Shown here piece by piece: positions 55,009-63,918 of a stretch of 64,000 bases of DNA. The DNA lies in NCBI RefSeq assembly GCF_965644225.1, contig NZ_CBFFRJ010000006.1:1-64000 (forward strand), given 5' to 3'. Source of the stretch: CBFFRJ01 sp965644225. Lineage in GTDB: Bacteria; Pseudomonadota; Gammaproteobacteria; Enterobacterales; Enterobacteriaceae. The translations under genes were made by a program, and so were the position numbers. How positions within the stretch are numbered: the stretch's first letter is position 1; each line of letters begins with the position of its first letter. The notes below the pieces were generated by a model, which saw only the letters and a program-made list of their open reading frames with translations, was not told the origin of the DNA and made no database searches.

Positions 55009-55353
55009 ATGTATTTACGACCCGATGAGGTGGCGCGCGTTCTGGAAAAAGTAGGCTTTAGAATGGATGTGGCGACGACGAAAACCTATGGCTATCGCCG
55101 TGGCGACAACTATGTGTATGTGAACCGGGAGGCGCGGATGGGACGCACTGCGCTGGTCATTCACCCTACGCTGAAAGAACGAAGTTTGTCACTGGCGGAA
55201 CCGGCCTCTGATATCAAAACCAGCGACCACTATCAGAACTTCCCGCTCTGGTTAGGTGGGGATGCGCAGGAGCATTACGGTATTCCACATGGCTTTAGTT
55301 CACGCATGGCGCTGGAGCGCTATTTGTCGGGGCTTTTCGACGAAATTCAATAA
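55009..55353 (+). CDS. ygaC: DUF2002 family protein YgaC
   Basis: Soluble protein of 114 residues of unknown function, similar to E. coli YgaC, which is reported as Fur-regulated. It has a basic N-terminal part (MYLRPDEVARVLEKVGFRMD) and no membrane segment. I see no clear Fur box in the 160 bp upstream, only ACGAGGAAAAAAT as ribosome site. It is convergent with alaE. Confidence 0.9.
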   Translation: MYLRPDEVARVLEKVGFRMDVATTKTYGYRRGDNYVYVNREARMGRTALVIHPTLKERSLSLAEPASDIKTSDHYQNFPLWLGGDAQEHYGIPHGFSSRMALERYLSGLFDEIQ

Positions 55354-55384
55354 ACAGTGACAGGCCCGGGCCTGTCACCTTCAC

Positions 55385-55831
55385 TCAGGCTTTTGCCTGC
55401 TGGTAGCTTACTTTAAACAGGCGACGGCAGTAATCCAGGAAGTAGCCGTACACCGCCCCCATCATCATCGACAGCACAATGTTGGAGCTCACCGCCGCGA
55501 TAATCTGCTGCCAGTCTGCCCCAACCGTTAACAGGATGGCGACATACACCGGCGACTGAAAGGTGACATAGGCCAGAATATCGGCCAGGTTGCGCATCCA
55601 GCTTGCCGGACTGAGCCGACGCGCCTGACGAATAAACGCATCGCGGTAAAAGCCATAAGGCCAGGCAATAATGATGTTAACCGGGATGGCAACCAGGCGA
55701 GATGAAAGCGACTGCTCGAAAGTCATTCCGGAGAGGAAAATTTCAATCAGCATGTTCACTACCGAACAATAGACAACCATTGCAAAGGTGTCTGCCACGG
55801 CATGGCGCAGGCGGGACTGCGAAGAGAACAT
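55385..55831 (-). CDS. alaE: L-alanine exporter AlaE
   Basis: Inner-membrane protein of 148 residues with four hydrophobic helices that exports L-alanine (E. coli YgaW/AlaE). The family features RHAVADTFAMVVYCSVVNM (N-terminus) and AWPYGFYRDAF (near 55) are present. In E. coli stpA lies next to it; here stpA is absent and a 589-bp AT-rich gap follows. Confidence 0.93.
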   Translation of the reverse strand: MFSSQSRLRHAVADTFAMVVYCSVVNMLIEIFLSGMTFEQSLSSRLVAIPVNIIIAWPYGFYRDAFIRQARRLSPASWMRNLADILAYVTFQSPVYVAILLTVGADWQQIIAAVSSNIVLSMMMGAVYGYFLDYCRRLFKVSYQQAKA

Positions 55832-56420
55832 GGTACTGCTCCTTGATAAGGCAACTATTTAGCGAATTTAAAACGATTGCCAGCAGTTTGCCGGGCTTCG
55901 TTGATTGGCGATAGGTTATCCTTCTGGATATAAACTAACAACTAGCTAATAATTTTTATTTATTCTTAAAAACTGGATAAATAGCTCTGCGATTGTCTGT
56001 TTTTTGCGCATTTCATTATTTTAATTGGGATATAAGAAAAATTTACTCAATATCATAATGTTATGGTGATAATGAGCAGGTATGCGCATATCCAATGATC
56101 AGCCGTCGGCAGCTTTCAGCCAACTATCCTTTGCTGTTGAGCGTAAAATAACCAGTAGCATTTTTTGTGCTGCAATAAGGTGTTTTGTAGTGTTTAGTTC
56201 TGATTTATCGTTTGGTTAGTTATGCGTGATTTGTGCATAAAAAAATATTATGCGTAATGATGGCTGTACGTCAGGTCTGGCGGTGATTGAGAAAGTGTTG
56301 TTTTGCGTAAAAGAGGGTAAAAGGCCAGGGTTGAGTGGGTGACGTTACGTACAATGACTATGCTTTAACCTTAGATCCTTTTTTATAATGAGTTCTGTTT
56401 TCACCTGCACTGGAGACGTT
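55832..56420. other. AT-rich intergenic region where E. coli has stpA
   Basis: 589 bp with no frame above chance and no StpA-like sequence on either strand. Promoters for alaE (leftward) and yqaE (rightward) should be at its ends. I see no other feature. Confidence 0.65.
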
Positions 56421-56579
56421 ATGGGCTTTTGGCGAATAGTTTTCACGATCTTGCTGCCTCCACTGGGCGTATTGCTGGGCAAAGGTATTGGCTTTGCTTT
56501 TATCCTGAATATCATTCTGACGTTGTGCGGTTATATTCCGGGGTTGATTCATGCCTTCTGGGTGCAAACCCGCGACTAA
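56421..56579 (+). CDS. yqaE: PMP3-family membrane peptide YqaE
   Basis: Hydrophobic protein of 52 residues with two membrane helices (RIVFTILLPPLGVLLG and FAFILNIILTLCGYIPG). It is the usual length for the PMP3/Esi3 family. The family is linked to salt and membrane stress. The start MGFWRIV matches E. coli YqaE (ATG 56421); a longer in-frame ATG at 56388 was rejected. Confidence 0.93.
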   Translation: MGFWRIVFTILLPPLGVLLGKGIGFAFILNIILTLCGYIPGLIHAFWVQTRD

Positions 56580-56586
56580 CGTGCAA

Positions 56587-56616
56587 AAGGCGGCGTCTGT
56601 CGCCTTGATATTTTTA
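56587..56616 (+). terminator. Terminator after yqaE
   Basis: AAGGCG-GCGTCTGT-CGCCTT followed by GATATTTTT. Confidence 0.7.
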
Positions 56617-56726
56617 TAACGTATTGTTAAATACACAAATTTTCTCCATCTTTTTCGTGCAAACTTGTAAAGTTCTTCGTCTCCGGGACGATAAAAAGCA
56701 GATGGCAACGATTCTAAGGAGAAGAG

Positions 56727-57548
56727 ATGAGCGTGAAGGATGTCGGTTCTGCGGCCAGTATCAGGGCGATGCCTGCCGCGCGTCAGGATACGGCGCGTGT
56801 TTTGACCGGGGTAAAGACCGACCTGCCGGGTTCTGTTGAGGTGAGTTTATCTCAGGAGGCCATAAGCCAGGCCAGCGCCCGGCGTGTTGACCACGAGCCA
56901 GAGAGCAGTGAAAACTCGCTATCGAGCGCTTCAACAGCCTCTGAACCCGGCCTTGCCAGCAATTTCTTTAGCGACCCGGCAACGGCGAATGATGCGCCTC
57001 GCTTCCTCTCCTTCCTGCAACATGCCACCGTGGCGGCTGATGATATGGCCGACGCGCTGCATCAGGCCCTGATTTCTCCGGCAGAAAAAGGGGATTACAC
57101 CACCAATGCTATGGATCTTGCCCTCACTCAGGGAAAACTTAACCGGGTGGTGGAGACATACGTCCCGGCGGATTACCAGCAGCAGGCCAGCGATGTTGTC
57201 GCGCAGTTTATTGATGAGAAAGCCACCCAGGCAGATCAGCTGGCCAAAGTGGCCTTATCGCAGGCAACCCGACTGGCGCAGAGTCTGGGAAATCGCGAAC
57301 AGGCCCGCCACCATCAGGACGCTATCGCGCAGCTGACAGACGGAACACACTCTTCGCAGGCTGTTCGCCGTGAAATGCTGGGGATTACCGCAAACTCAGC
57401 CGACAGCGATAGCTGGTTTTCATCACTGAGCAACTGGGTGAATGAAAACCGCTTTTTACCTTATACCATCGAGTCCGAAACGCGCCATGTGGCGGCATTG
57501 CAGACGCAGTGGCAGGCGTTTGTTGGCAGTTTAAAAACGGGCGACTGA
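56727..57548 (+). CDS. Hypothetical 273-residue protein
   Basis: I do not recognise this gene. It is a soluble, largely helical protein, with no signal peptide or membrane segment. The N-terminal 90 residues are low in structure and Ser/Ala-rich with a VEVSLSQEAISQAS stretch. The middle (about 95-200) is Gln/Ala-rich and could be a helical bundle (ATVAADDMADALHQAL, QADQLAKVALSQATRLAQSLG). A ribosome site AAGGAGAAGAG precedes the ATG. It has no obvious partner; the next gene is on the other strand. The VSLSQEA motif resembles linkers seen in secreted or flagella-associated proteins, which is a weak hint only. Confidence 0.7.
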   Translation: MSVKDVGSAASIRAMPAARQDTARVLTGVKTDLPGSVEVSLSQEAISQASARRVDHEPESSENSLSSASTASEPGLASNFFSDPATANDAPRFLSFLQHATVAADDMADALHQALISPAEKGDYTTNAMDLALTQGKLNRVVETYVPADYQQQASDVVAQFIDEKATQADQLAKVALSQATRLAQSLGNREQARHHQDAIAQLTDGTHSSQAVRREMLGITANSADSDSWFSSLSNWVNENRFLPYTIESETRHVAALQTQWQAFVGSLKTGD

Positions 57549-57581
57549 CCGCCCGTTACACTTGATAAGCACGCTGGTCTG

Positions 57582-59007
57582 TCAGCGTTTACCAGGCTTG
57601 TGGGTAAGGGCGACGGCGCGGGCAATCCAGGGTTCAAGCAGCTTTGCCACGGCGGCGAAAACCGGCACTACCACCGAATTGCCAAACTGGCGATAGGCCT
57701 GGGTGTCTGAAACCGGGATCCTGAACGGCTTTTCCCCCACTTTCTCAAAACCCATCAGTCGCGCGCACTCGCGTGGCGTCAGTCGGCGTGGGCGGCGGTG
57801 CTGATTGGCCGGATTGGTAAAATCGGCTTCGCCCAGCGCTTTGTCCCAGCCGCGATCGATGAGAATTTCTGAGCCATCTTTATGGTAACGGGCCGACAGT
57901 GTGCGTGCCACGCTGTCTGCCCGCGTTGGGTCCACCAGGCCAAAACCGAAGCCGTTACCCTTTGCAGCATGCTTTTTCGCGTAGTGGTAGAGGTAATCCC
58001 ATAATTTTGGCGACAGGATGTACTTCTCATCACCGGCGGGCTCCAGCAAATCGCCAAACGCCGGGCGGGATGCGGGATAATAGCGGTCAATATTGCGCAG
58101 GGAAAAGTCCTGCCGCAGGTCGAGGTCACGACGAAAACCAACCAGCACAATACGCTCGCGATGCTGGGGGAGGAAATGTTTGCCATCAACGATTTTCGGA
58201 TCATCTTTGCCGGTTGCTTCGGCATCGGCGACGTCGTACCCCAGTTCATCGAGGGTATTCATAATGACGGTAAAGGTTTTGCCCTGATCGTGGCTTTTCA
58301 GGTTCTTGACGTTTTCAAGCACGAAAATAGCCGGGCGCTTGGCTTTGATTATCCGTGCAACATCAAAAAACAGCGTTCCCTGCGCTTCACATTCAAAGCC
58401 ATGGGCGCGACCGAGAGCATTCTTTTTACTTACCCCCGCGAGGCTGAATGGCTGGCAGGGGAAACCGGCTAACAGGACGTCATGATCCGGGATCTGTTGA
58501 TCGATGTGGGCATAGGCCTGCGCGTCACTGATTTGCGGTTTGCCGCTCAGCGTGACTTCACGAATATCCTGATTAAACCGGTGGTTGTTTTCATCATTGA
58601 ACCAGTTAGCCTTGTAGGTTCGCACTGCGTTTTTGTTCCACTCGCTGGTGAACACGCACTGGCCGCCAATGGCTTCAAAACCCTTACGGATGCCGCCGAT
58701 ACCGGCAAAAAGATCGATAAAGCGGAACGCGTAATGCGGATGGTGCGCCGGAGGGGAGCATTTTACGCAACAGGGTAACTTCAGCGCTGGTCAGCGGTGT
58801 GGGGGCACTTTTGCCATTCACCCGGCGATTAAGCCTTTCCCGGCTCCATTCGTTCTGACCGAGCAGGCGTAATTTCTCAGCCACATATTTTTGTCCGTAA
58901 ATTTCAAGCACCCGCTCGAGCAGCTCTTTGTCTTGTTCCCGTTGCCGTTTGTCTTCTGCTTCGGCCTGCACCAACAGTTCTTGCGCGATTGAATCAAATT
59001 CCGACAT
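57582..59007 (-). pseudogene. dcm: Dcm-like DNA (cytosine-5) methyltransferase, frameshifted
   Basis: As read, two overlapping frames: an N-terminal part (59007 to about 58684) with the Dcm amino-terminal region and a C-terminal part (from about 58740 to 57582) with motif I FIDLFAGIGG, the catalytic PCQ in GFPCQPFSLAG, ENVKNL and QAYRQFGNSVVVPV. The break is at a C4 run (plus-strand 58753-58756), where the methylase frame resumes with PPAHHPHYAFRF. It is Dcm-like (CCWGG) by similarity. No vsr gene follows, unlike E. coli. One base change could restore it, so a sequencing error is not excluded. Confidence 0.82.
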
Positions 59008-59080
59008 AACGTCTCCATGGGTTACTGCGTGAAAATATATCACTCAATTGACCCAGAGAAGGAGGGAATTGTTGCGGCTG

Positions 59081-59650
59081 TCAGTGAATGTCCGGGCGAT
59101 ACTCAAAACCGCTTTCAGCCTGGGCATCATTAAAGGTGCTGAGCTTGTGCTTTTTGTTGAACAGGCCGTTGACGACAGAGTGAGGGAACATCTCAATCCC
59201 GTTATTGAAGTCTTCGACATTGCGGTTAAAGATACGAATGGCCGCGCCGATGTTCTCCTGCTGCTCACTGATTTCAGCCATCAAATTACGATACAGCTCA
59301 GACGCTTTCAGTAACGGATAGTTTTCTGCGACGGCGTACAAGCCACTCAACAACGTCGTGGTGTTGTGATGTGCTTCGGTCAGGGCGTTGTAATCCATCG
59401 CGTCGGAGTCCAGGCGTTTAAGAGAGGCTCGCAGCCCGGTAATTTGCGTCATGATGGTCGCTTCATACTCTTTATACTCGGCGGCGATCTTTTCCAGCGC
59501 GGGCAGCACGTTGTTTTTCTGCCGCTCCTGCGCCACCACGTCAGCCCAGGCCCTGGCGACGGCGTTCATGCGGCCAACAATGCGGTTATAGATGACAATG
59601 ACTGAGATAATCAGCAGTGCCACAATGGCAACGGGGAAGAGTAAATCCAT
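59081..59650 (-). CDS. LemA family protein
   Basis: Membrane-anchored protein of 189 residues: one N-terminal helix (FPVAIVALLIISVIVIYN, about 5-22) and a long helical body (RAWADVVAQERQKNNVLPAL near 33, YPLLKASELYRNLMAEISEQ near 110). Function is unknown; LemA proteins are often paired with DUF3137 proteins, as here, where its ATG overlaps the preceding stop by one base (TAATG). Confidence 0.88.
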   Translation of the reverse strand: MDLLFPVAIVALLIISVIVIYNRIVGRMNAVARAWADVVAQERQKNNVLPALEKIAAEYKEYEATIMTQITGLRASLKRLDSDAMDYNALTEAHHNTTTLLSGLYAVAENYPLLKASELYRNLMAEISEQQENIGAAIRIFNRNVEDFNNGIEMFPHSVVNGLFNKKHKLSTFNDAQAESGFEYRPDIH

Positions 59651-60717
59651 TATTGAACGTCCTTTTTAAAGTTATTGTCTGAGTACACCATCAGGGTATG
59701 AATAAATGCCACTGCCCGCTGTAATTCCGCGAGCGGAGTGGTTTGGGCAATTTCCGCCATAAACGCCTCCGGCGAGGTGAAATCATAGCGTTGTTCACCT
59801 GAAATGACCTTCTTGTTATCGAAGGACATGCATAATCCGGCCTGCTGATTAAATTCCAGATTGAGCGCTTTAAAGTCGTTTGCCGCCTGTTCGCACGCCA
59901 GAACCACCGCCGGTTTTAAAAAGCGCGCCGCCGTCATTTCCGACTCCGCTATCACCTTAAACAGACGATTAAACTGGTTGGAAGAGGGTTTATAACGCTC
60001 ACCTCTAAATCCGCTGATGGCTTTACGGCTGATGGCAAGCTGGCGAATAAAGCGAAAAGGTAGCGCAATGCCGAAACGATCATAGTGATCGTACACTTTG
60101 CGGGTTTTGGTATTTCCCTTGCTGTCCGTTTCGCTGACTTCGCGTTCGTCAACATAGTGAAAATGGTAAAAATGGTAAGCAAATTCGTGGGTCTCACCCT
60201 GATAATTCCCGGCATAAGCGGCCGATATTTTTCGTGAGTAATTGCCACGCCGGAATTCAAAATAATCGGCAAACAGCTGCTTTTCCAGCCCGGGAAGGTC
60301 ATCGGTCAGCTCGCGTAACTGGTTGTCGAACAATAATGCACGCAGATACAGACGCTCAGCCGATGCGCGAATACGGGCGCTTTTACGCTACATCCAGACC
60401 ACAAGCGCCAGGGTACAAAAGCCGGCAATAATAACGATGGGGGTCGCCGACAGACTCCAGCGATAAAAAATGTCGTCGAAAAATATTCCCGCGAGTACAG
60501 CAATAAGGCCGGTTGTCAGCGCTAAAACTTTATGCCGGCCATGGTTAAATTTCAGTGGTGCGCCAAAGTCTTTCACCCGTTGAATGACGGCAATCAATTC
60601 CTGTTTTGACGATGCCGCCTCAATATCCTTTGCAACCTGCTGTAATAATGCTGACAGGCGTTGGTCATGTTCGGTGACCAGTAGTCCGCCGCCCGTCGTC
60701 TGATCTGTCAATGCCAT
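59650..60717 (-). pseudogene. DUF3137 membrane protein interrupted by an amber codon
   Basis: One frame from 60717 to 59650 with a single in-frame TAG (60388-60390). The first 109 residues have two membrane helices (VLALTTGLIAVLAGIFF and PIVIIAGFCTLALVVWM). After the TAG the same frame continues for 245 residues (RKSARIRASAERLY, then FEFRRGNYSRKI and the DUF3137 body). The whole would be about 355 residues, the usual length, so it looks like one gene with a nonsense mutation. Re-initiation at a TTG at 60333 is possible but unproven. Confidence 0.8.
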
Positions 60718-60938
60718 TTATATGCCTGAATCCTTTTAGTGCCTGATAACTGGCTAATTTTAGCAATACTGCCGGTTTCGTCATGATATCAACAGAAAAG
60801 ACGAATTACCGGTAATTTCACTTAAGTGATGCTTATCCTTGTTTCTCATATTGGTCAGGAGAAAAGGGCAGGACAGGTTTTTTCCGCGAGCGTATTTTGG
60901 ACATCGGGTACACATTCGATATGACATCTGGAGGCGTG

Positions 60939-61415
60939 ATGAGTTTACGGATTGAGAATGCACAACCTCGGCAGGTTGTGTGCGTTAGAGTGGGTGGGCC
61001 ATGGAATGAAACTGTCCCTGAGGGATTTCGGGCTATTCTTCCCTGGGCAAAAGAGCAAAGTCTCTCCTATGAAGAAGCGCTGGTGTTCTACTGGGATGAC
61101 CCGGCGCAAACGCCAGTCGATGTGCTGCGTGCCGACGTTGCCCTGACTATCGACGAAGACACGCCGGTCAATATTGACGGAACCGGGTTCAGAAAAGAGG
61201 TTGTGCCTGGCGGTTTGTATGCCGTGTGGCACACCATCGTCAGAGACGGAGCATTTGCGAAAGCCTGGGATGAACTCTATGCCGCCATCAATGCGAGCAG
61301 TTATACGCCCGGGCGGGGCGTCTGTTTTGAAAAATATCTCTGTGATGGTGCAAGTGGGAGCTGGGAGATTGAAATCTGGCAATCTGTTGAGGCCAAAATC
61401 CCCGCCAGCGCATAA
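60939..61415 (+). CDS. GyrI-like (SbmC) domain protein
   Basis: Protein of 158 residues with the GyrI-like small-molecule-binding fold. It aligns along its length with the DNA gyrase inhibitor SbmC: VGGPWNETVPEGF (near 22), FYWDDPAQTPVDVLRADVALT (near 54-74), PGGLYAVWH (near 95), and CFEKYLCDG...WEIEIW at the C-terminus. The start MSLRIENAQP follows a GGAGG site at 7 bp; the ATG at 60897 is poorer. It has no HTH. A role in gyrase protection or in drug binding is inferred only. Confidence 0.78.
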   Translation: MSLRIENAQPRQVVCVRVGGPWNETVPEGFRAILPWAKEQSLSYEEALVFYWDDPAQTPVDVLRADVALTIDEDTPVNIDGTGFRKEVVPGGLYAVWHTIVRDGAFAKAWDELYAAINASSYTPGRGVCFEKYLCDGASGSWEIEIWQSVEAKIPASA

Positions 61416-61649
61416 ATATTATTCCGGACGGGCACTCATCTGATTGCCCGTAGTGACCTGTTTTTCAGAAAAAACTGAAGCCGTTGGCAATATTTAGCGA
61501 TGGTCGGACGGTTTGCCCGCTGATATTCCATTGCTGTTGCTCGCGGCAATAAACGTATTATTTCTTCCGCTCCGTCATCTTCTTGTAAAGAAATGCAGTT
61601 GTTATAAATAAAAGTTGCTTTACTCGGTTGGATGTGACTAAATGATGCT
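61416..61649. other. Intergenic region upstream of the cold-shock gene
   Basis: AT-rich DNA with no gene. Its right end carries a possible promoter: TTGCTT (61614-61619) and TGTGACTAAAT (-10 extended, 61634-61644). Confidence 0.5.
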
Positions 61650-61808
61650 TCGGTTTGATACGCAGACCTATCTAAAGCATCTCAGTACATCCCCTCATTT
61701 TGAAGTGTCATCGTTACCTTTTCTTTTGAGTCCCGATTGTAAGCTCTGATTAATCTGTATTCGGACCCCGTTCGCCTAAGGGCTCAAATGAATTTTTAAA
61801 GTAAAAAA
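61650..61808 (+). promoter_or_regulatory. cspA-type 5' leader (cold box and thermosensor)
   Basis: The leader starts TCGGTTTGATACGCAGACC and closely matches the first bases of the E. coli cspA mRNA (ACGGTTTGACGTACAGACC), which contain the cold box. Its length is 159 nt, the same as in cspA. It continues with TCTAAAGCATCTCAGTA, also cspA-like. It is expected to fold differently in the cold and allow translation. The ribosome site (TTTAAAGT) is weak. Confidence 0.75.
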
Positions 61809-62021
61809 ATGTCTTCTAAAATGACTGGTATTGTTAAGTGGTTTAATCCTGAGAAAGGGTTTGGTTTTATTTCTCCGAAAGATGGCGGTAAAGATGTCTT
61901 TGTGCATTTTTCTGCGATCCAAAGTAATGATTTTCGTACGTTAAACGAGAATCAGGAAGTAGAGTTTTCAGTTGAGAATGGTCCTAAAGGACCTTCAGCT
62001 GTGAATGTGGTAGCTCGTTAA
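61809..62021 (+). CDS. CspA-family cold-shock protein
   Basis: RNA chaperone of 70 residues, one cold-shock domain. RNP1 KGFGFISP and RNP2 VFVHFSAI are present. It is closest to the CspA/CspB/CspG group. The cspA-type leader and a downstream small Cys4 gene (12 bp gap) suggest cold induction and fit the cspB-ynfQ/cspG-ymcF arrangement of E. coli. The base composition is AT-rich relative to the neighbours. Confidence 0.93.
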   Translation: MSSKMTGIVKWFNPEKGFGFISPKDGGKDVFVHFSAIQSNDFRTLNENQEVEFSVENGPKGPSAVNVVAR

Positions 62022-62033
62022 GGAGGATTGAGT

Positions 62034-62219
62034 ATGACTATGCATCTTCGTTGTCCTACCTGCCATGGTTCGCAATTTCGCAGTTCACCTTTTGATGTGA
62101 GCGAAAACAATCCCCATGGCGCAAAATGTATTTTTTGCAAAAGCAACATGGTCGAAAATGTGAATTTTTGTGCCCCGACTGTTCGTCCCACCATTAAGCT
62201 GGCCGAATACTGTCGCTAA
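62034..62219 (+). CDS. Small Cys4 protein, YmcF/YnfQ-like
   Basis: 61 residues with CPTC (near 9-12) and CIFC (near 37-40), probably a zinc ribbon, and the SPFDVSENNPHGAKCIFCKSN stretch. ATG at 62034 follows AGGAGG at 7 bp; a TTG at 62028 would add two residues. It follows the cold-shock gene in the same transcript. YmcF and YnfQ are E. coli cold-induced small proteins of unknown function. Confidence 0.8.
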   Translation: MTMHLRCPTCHGSQFRSSPFDVSENNPHGAKCIFCKSNMVENVNFCAPTVRPTIKLAEYCR

Positions 62220-62261
62220 TATCTGGATAAGCCGTCGGCTTATTTACAGAGCGTAAAACGA

Positions 62262-62292
62262 TAACCACTGGCGTTGGCTGGTGGTTTTTTTA
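62262..62292 (+). terminator. Terminator after cold-shock operon
   Basis: AACCAC ... GTGGTT followed by TTTTT. Confidence 0.85.
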
Positions 62293-62366
62293 TACCTGCG
62301 ATTTACTGCGGGAAACGGATTACAGACTGGCAATGTGTTAATATCACGGTATAACACACCTCCTTT

Positions 62367-62398
62367 GGACGTTTAGATGTCCATACGTTTAGAAGGTA
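62367..62398. promoter_or_regulatory. Tandem met boxes (MetJ operator)
   Basis: GGACGTTT, AGATGTCC, ATACGTTT and AGAAGGTA are contiguous 8-bp units; the first three match AGACGTCT at 6 of 8 positions. They lie just before mmuP, so methionine repression of the mmu genes is expected. Confidence 0.75.
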
Positions 62399-62400
62399 AT

Positions 62401-62944
62401 ATGCAAACAGAACAAGAAACCGGGCAGATTATACGCACCATGAAAACCCGTCACCTGATTATGCTTTCCCTTGGCGGCGTGATTGGGACAGGGCTATTTT
62501 TTAATACGGGTTATATTATTTCAACCACGGGCGCTGCCGGAACGCTGCTGGCCTGGCTGATTGGCGCGCTGGTGGTCTGGCTGGTGATGCAGTGTCTCGG
62601 GGAGCTCTCGGTGGCGATGCCGGAGACCGGCGCTTTTCATATCTACGCCAGCCGTTATCCTGGCCAGGCACCGGTTATACCGTGGCATGGCTTTACTGGC
62701 TGACCTGGACGGTCGCGCTGGGTTCGAGCTTTACCGCCGCCGTCATCTTCAGGCAGGTAAACCGCTGAGCGCGCTACAGTACCGTGCCCCCTGGTATCCA
62801 TTGGTGCCGGTGCTCGGCTTCATCCTTTGCCTGGTGGCCTGTGTGGGGCTGGCTTTTGATCCGGGTCAGCGGATTGCTCTTTACTGCGGGTTACCCTTTG
62901 TGGCCTTGTGTTATGGTGCTTACTACTTGACCCAATCCCGGTAA
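62401..62944 (+). pseudogene. mmuP: mmuP, S-methylmethionine permease, frameshift and internal deletion
   Basis: The first 87 codons match MmuP (MKTRHLIMLSLGGVIGTGLF). A one-base loss near 62669 shifts the frame and gives TGA at 62701. The matching sequence resumes in another frame (GYTVAWLYWLTW) up to FTAA, then jumps to the extreme C-terminus (RRRHLQAGK ... YYLTQSR, ends 62944). About 325 residues are missing, and CGCCGCC is shared at the junction (about 62731-62740). The protein cannot function. mmuM remains intact just downstream. Confidence 0.88.
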
Positions 62945-62960
62945 ACGCAGGAGCCTGAAC

Positions 62961-63893
62961 ATGTCGCAGAATAACCCGCTTAGTCATCTTGTTGAAAAGC
63001 AGTCTTTTGTGGTGCTGGATGGCGCGATGGCGACGGAGCTGGAAGCGCGCGGATGCAACCTCGCCGATAGTCTGTGGTCTGCCAAAGTGCTGCTGGAAAA
63101 CCCGGAGCTGGTCCGCGAGGTGCACCTCGACTATTTTCGCGCCGGGGCGCAGGTGGCCATTACCGCCAGCTACCAGGCTACCCCTGCAGGCTTTGCCGCC
63201 CGCGGGCTTGACGAGGCGCAGTCTCTGGCGCTGATTGGTAAAAGCGTTGAGCTGGCCCGCAAGGCGCGCGAAGCCTGGATTGCCGAAAACCCTCATGCAG
63301 GTACGCTGCTGGTGGCGGGTTCCGTTGGTCCTTATGGCGCTTATCTGGCCGATGGTTCTGAATACCGTGGGGATTATGTACGCAGCCAGGCGGAGTTTAT
63401 CGCCTTTCACCGACCGCGCGTAGAGGCATTGCTGGATGCCGGCGCCGATCTGCTGGCCTGTGAAACCCTGCCATCCTTTGCTGAGATCCAGGCCCTGGCG
63501 GCCCTGATTGTTGACTATCCGCGCGCCCGCGCCTGGTTCTCCTTTACCCTGCGTGACAGCGCGCACTTAAGCGACGGGACGCCGCTGGCTGAGGTAGTTG
63601 CCGCCCTCAGGGAAAATCCACAGATCGTGGCGTTGGGGGTTAACTGTATCGCGCTGGAATACACCACCGCCGCGCTTCAGTCGCTGCACCTTCTTACTTC
63701 GCTGCCGCTGGTGGTTTATCCGAACTCTGGTGAACACTACGATGCGGTAAGCAAAACCTGGCATCACCATGGCGAACGGTGTGAAAGCCTGGCGGATTAT
63801 TTACCGCAATGGCTGGAGGCCGGGGCGAAGTTGATTGGCGGCTGCTGCCGGACGACGCCAAAAGATATTGCCGCTCTCTCGGTGGCTAAATAG
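62961..63893 (+). CDS. mmuM: Homocysteine S-methyltransferase MmuM
   Basis: Zinc enzyme of 310 residues that transfers a methyl group from S-methylmethionine or AdoMet to homocysteine. Zinc cysteines are visible in LGVNCIA (near 228) and GGCCRTTP (near 294), and the DGAMATELEARG start of the barrel near 20. It lies 16 bp after the mmuP remnant with a CAGGAGCCTGAAC ribosome site, so it was the second gene of mmuPM. With mmuP broken, external S-methylmethionine uptake would need another route; AdoMet could still serve. Confidence 0.94.
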   Translation: MSQNNPLSHLVEKQSFVVLDGAMATELEARGCNLADSLWSAKVLLENPELVREVHLDYFRAGAQVAITASYQATPAGFAARGLDEAQSLALIGKSVELARKAREAWIAENPHAGTLLVAGSVGPYGAYLADGSEYRGDYVRSQAEFIAFHRPRVEALLDAGADLLACETLPSFAEIQALAALIVDYPRARAWFSFTLRDSAHLSDGTPLAEVVAALRENPQIVALGVNCIALEYTTAALQSLHLLTSLPLVVYPNSGEHYDAVSKTWHHHGERCESLADYLPQWLEAGAKLIGGCCRTTPKDIAALSVAK

Positions 63894-63918
63894 CCCTGTC
63901 AGACTTAGGTATTTACGT

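Noticed and set aside
60388..60717. A separate 109-residue two-helix membrane protein
   Set aside because: The same reading frame continues without another stop into the DUF3137 domain and the sum has the family's normal length, so one interrupted gene is the simpler reading.
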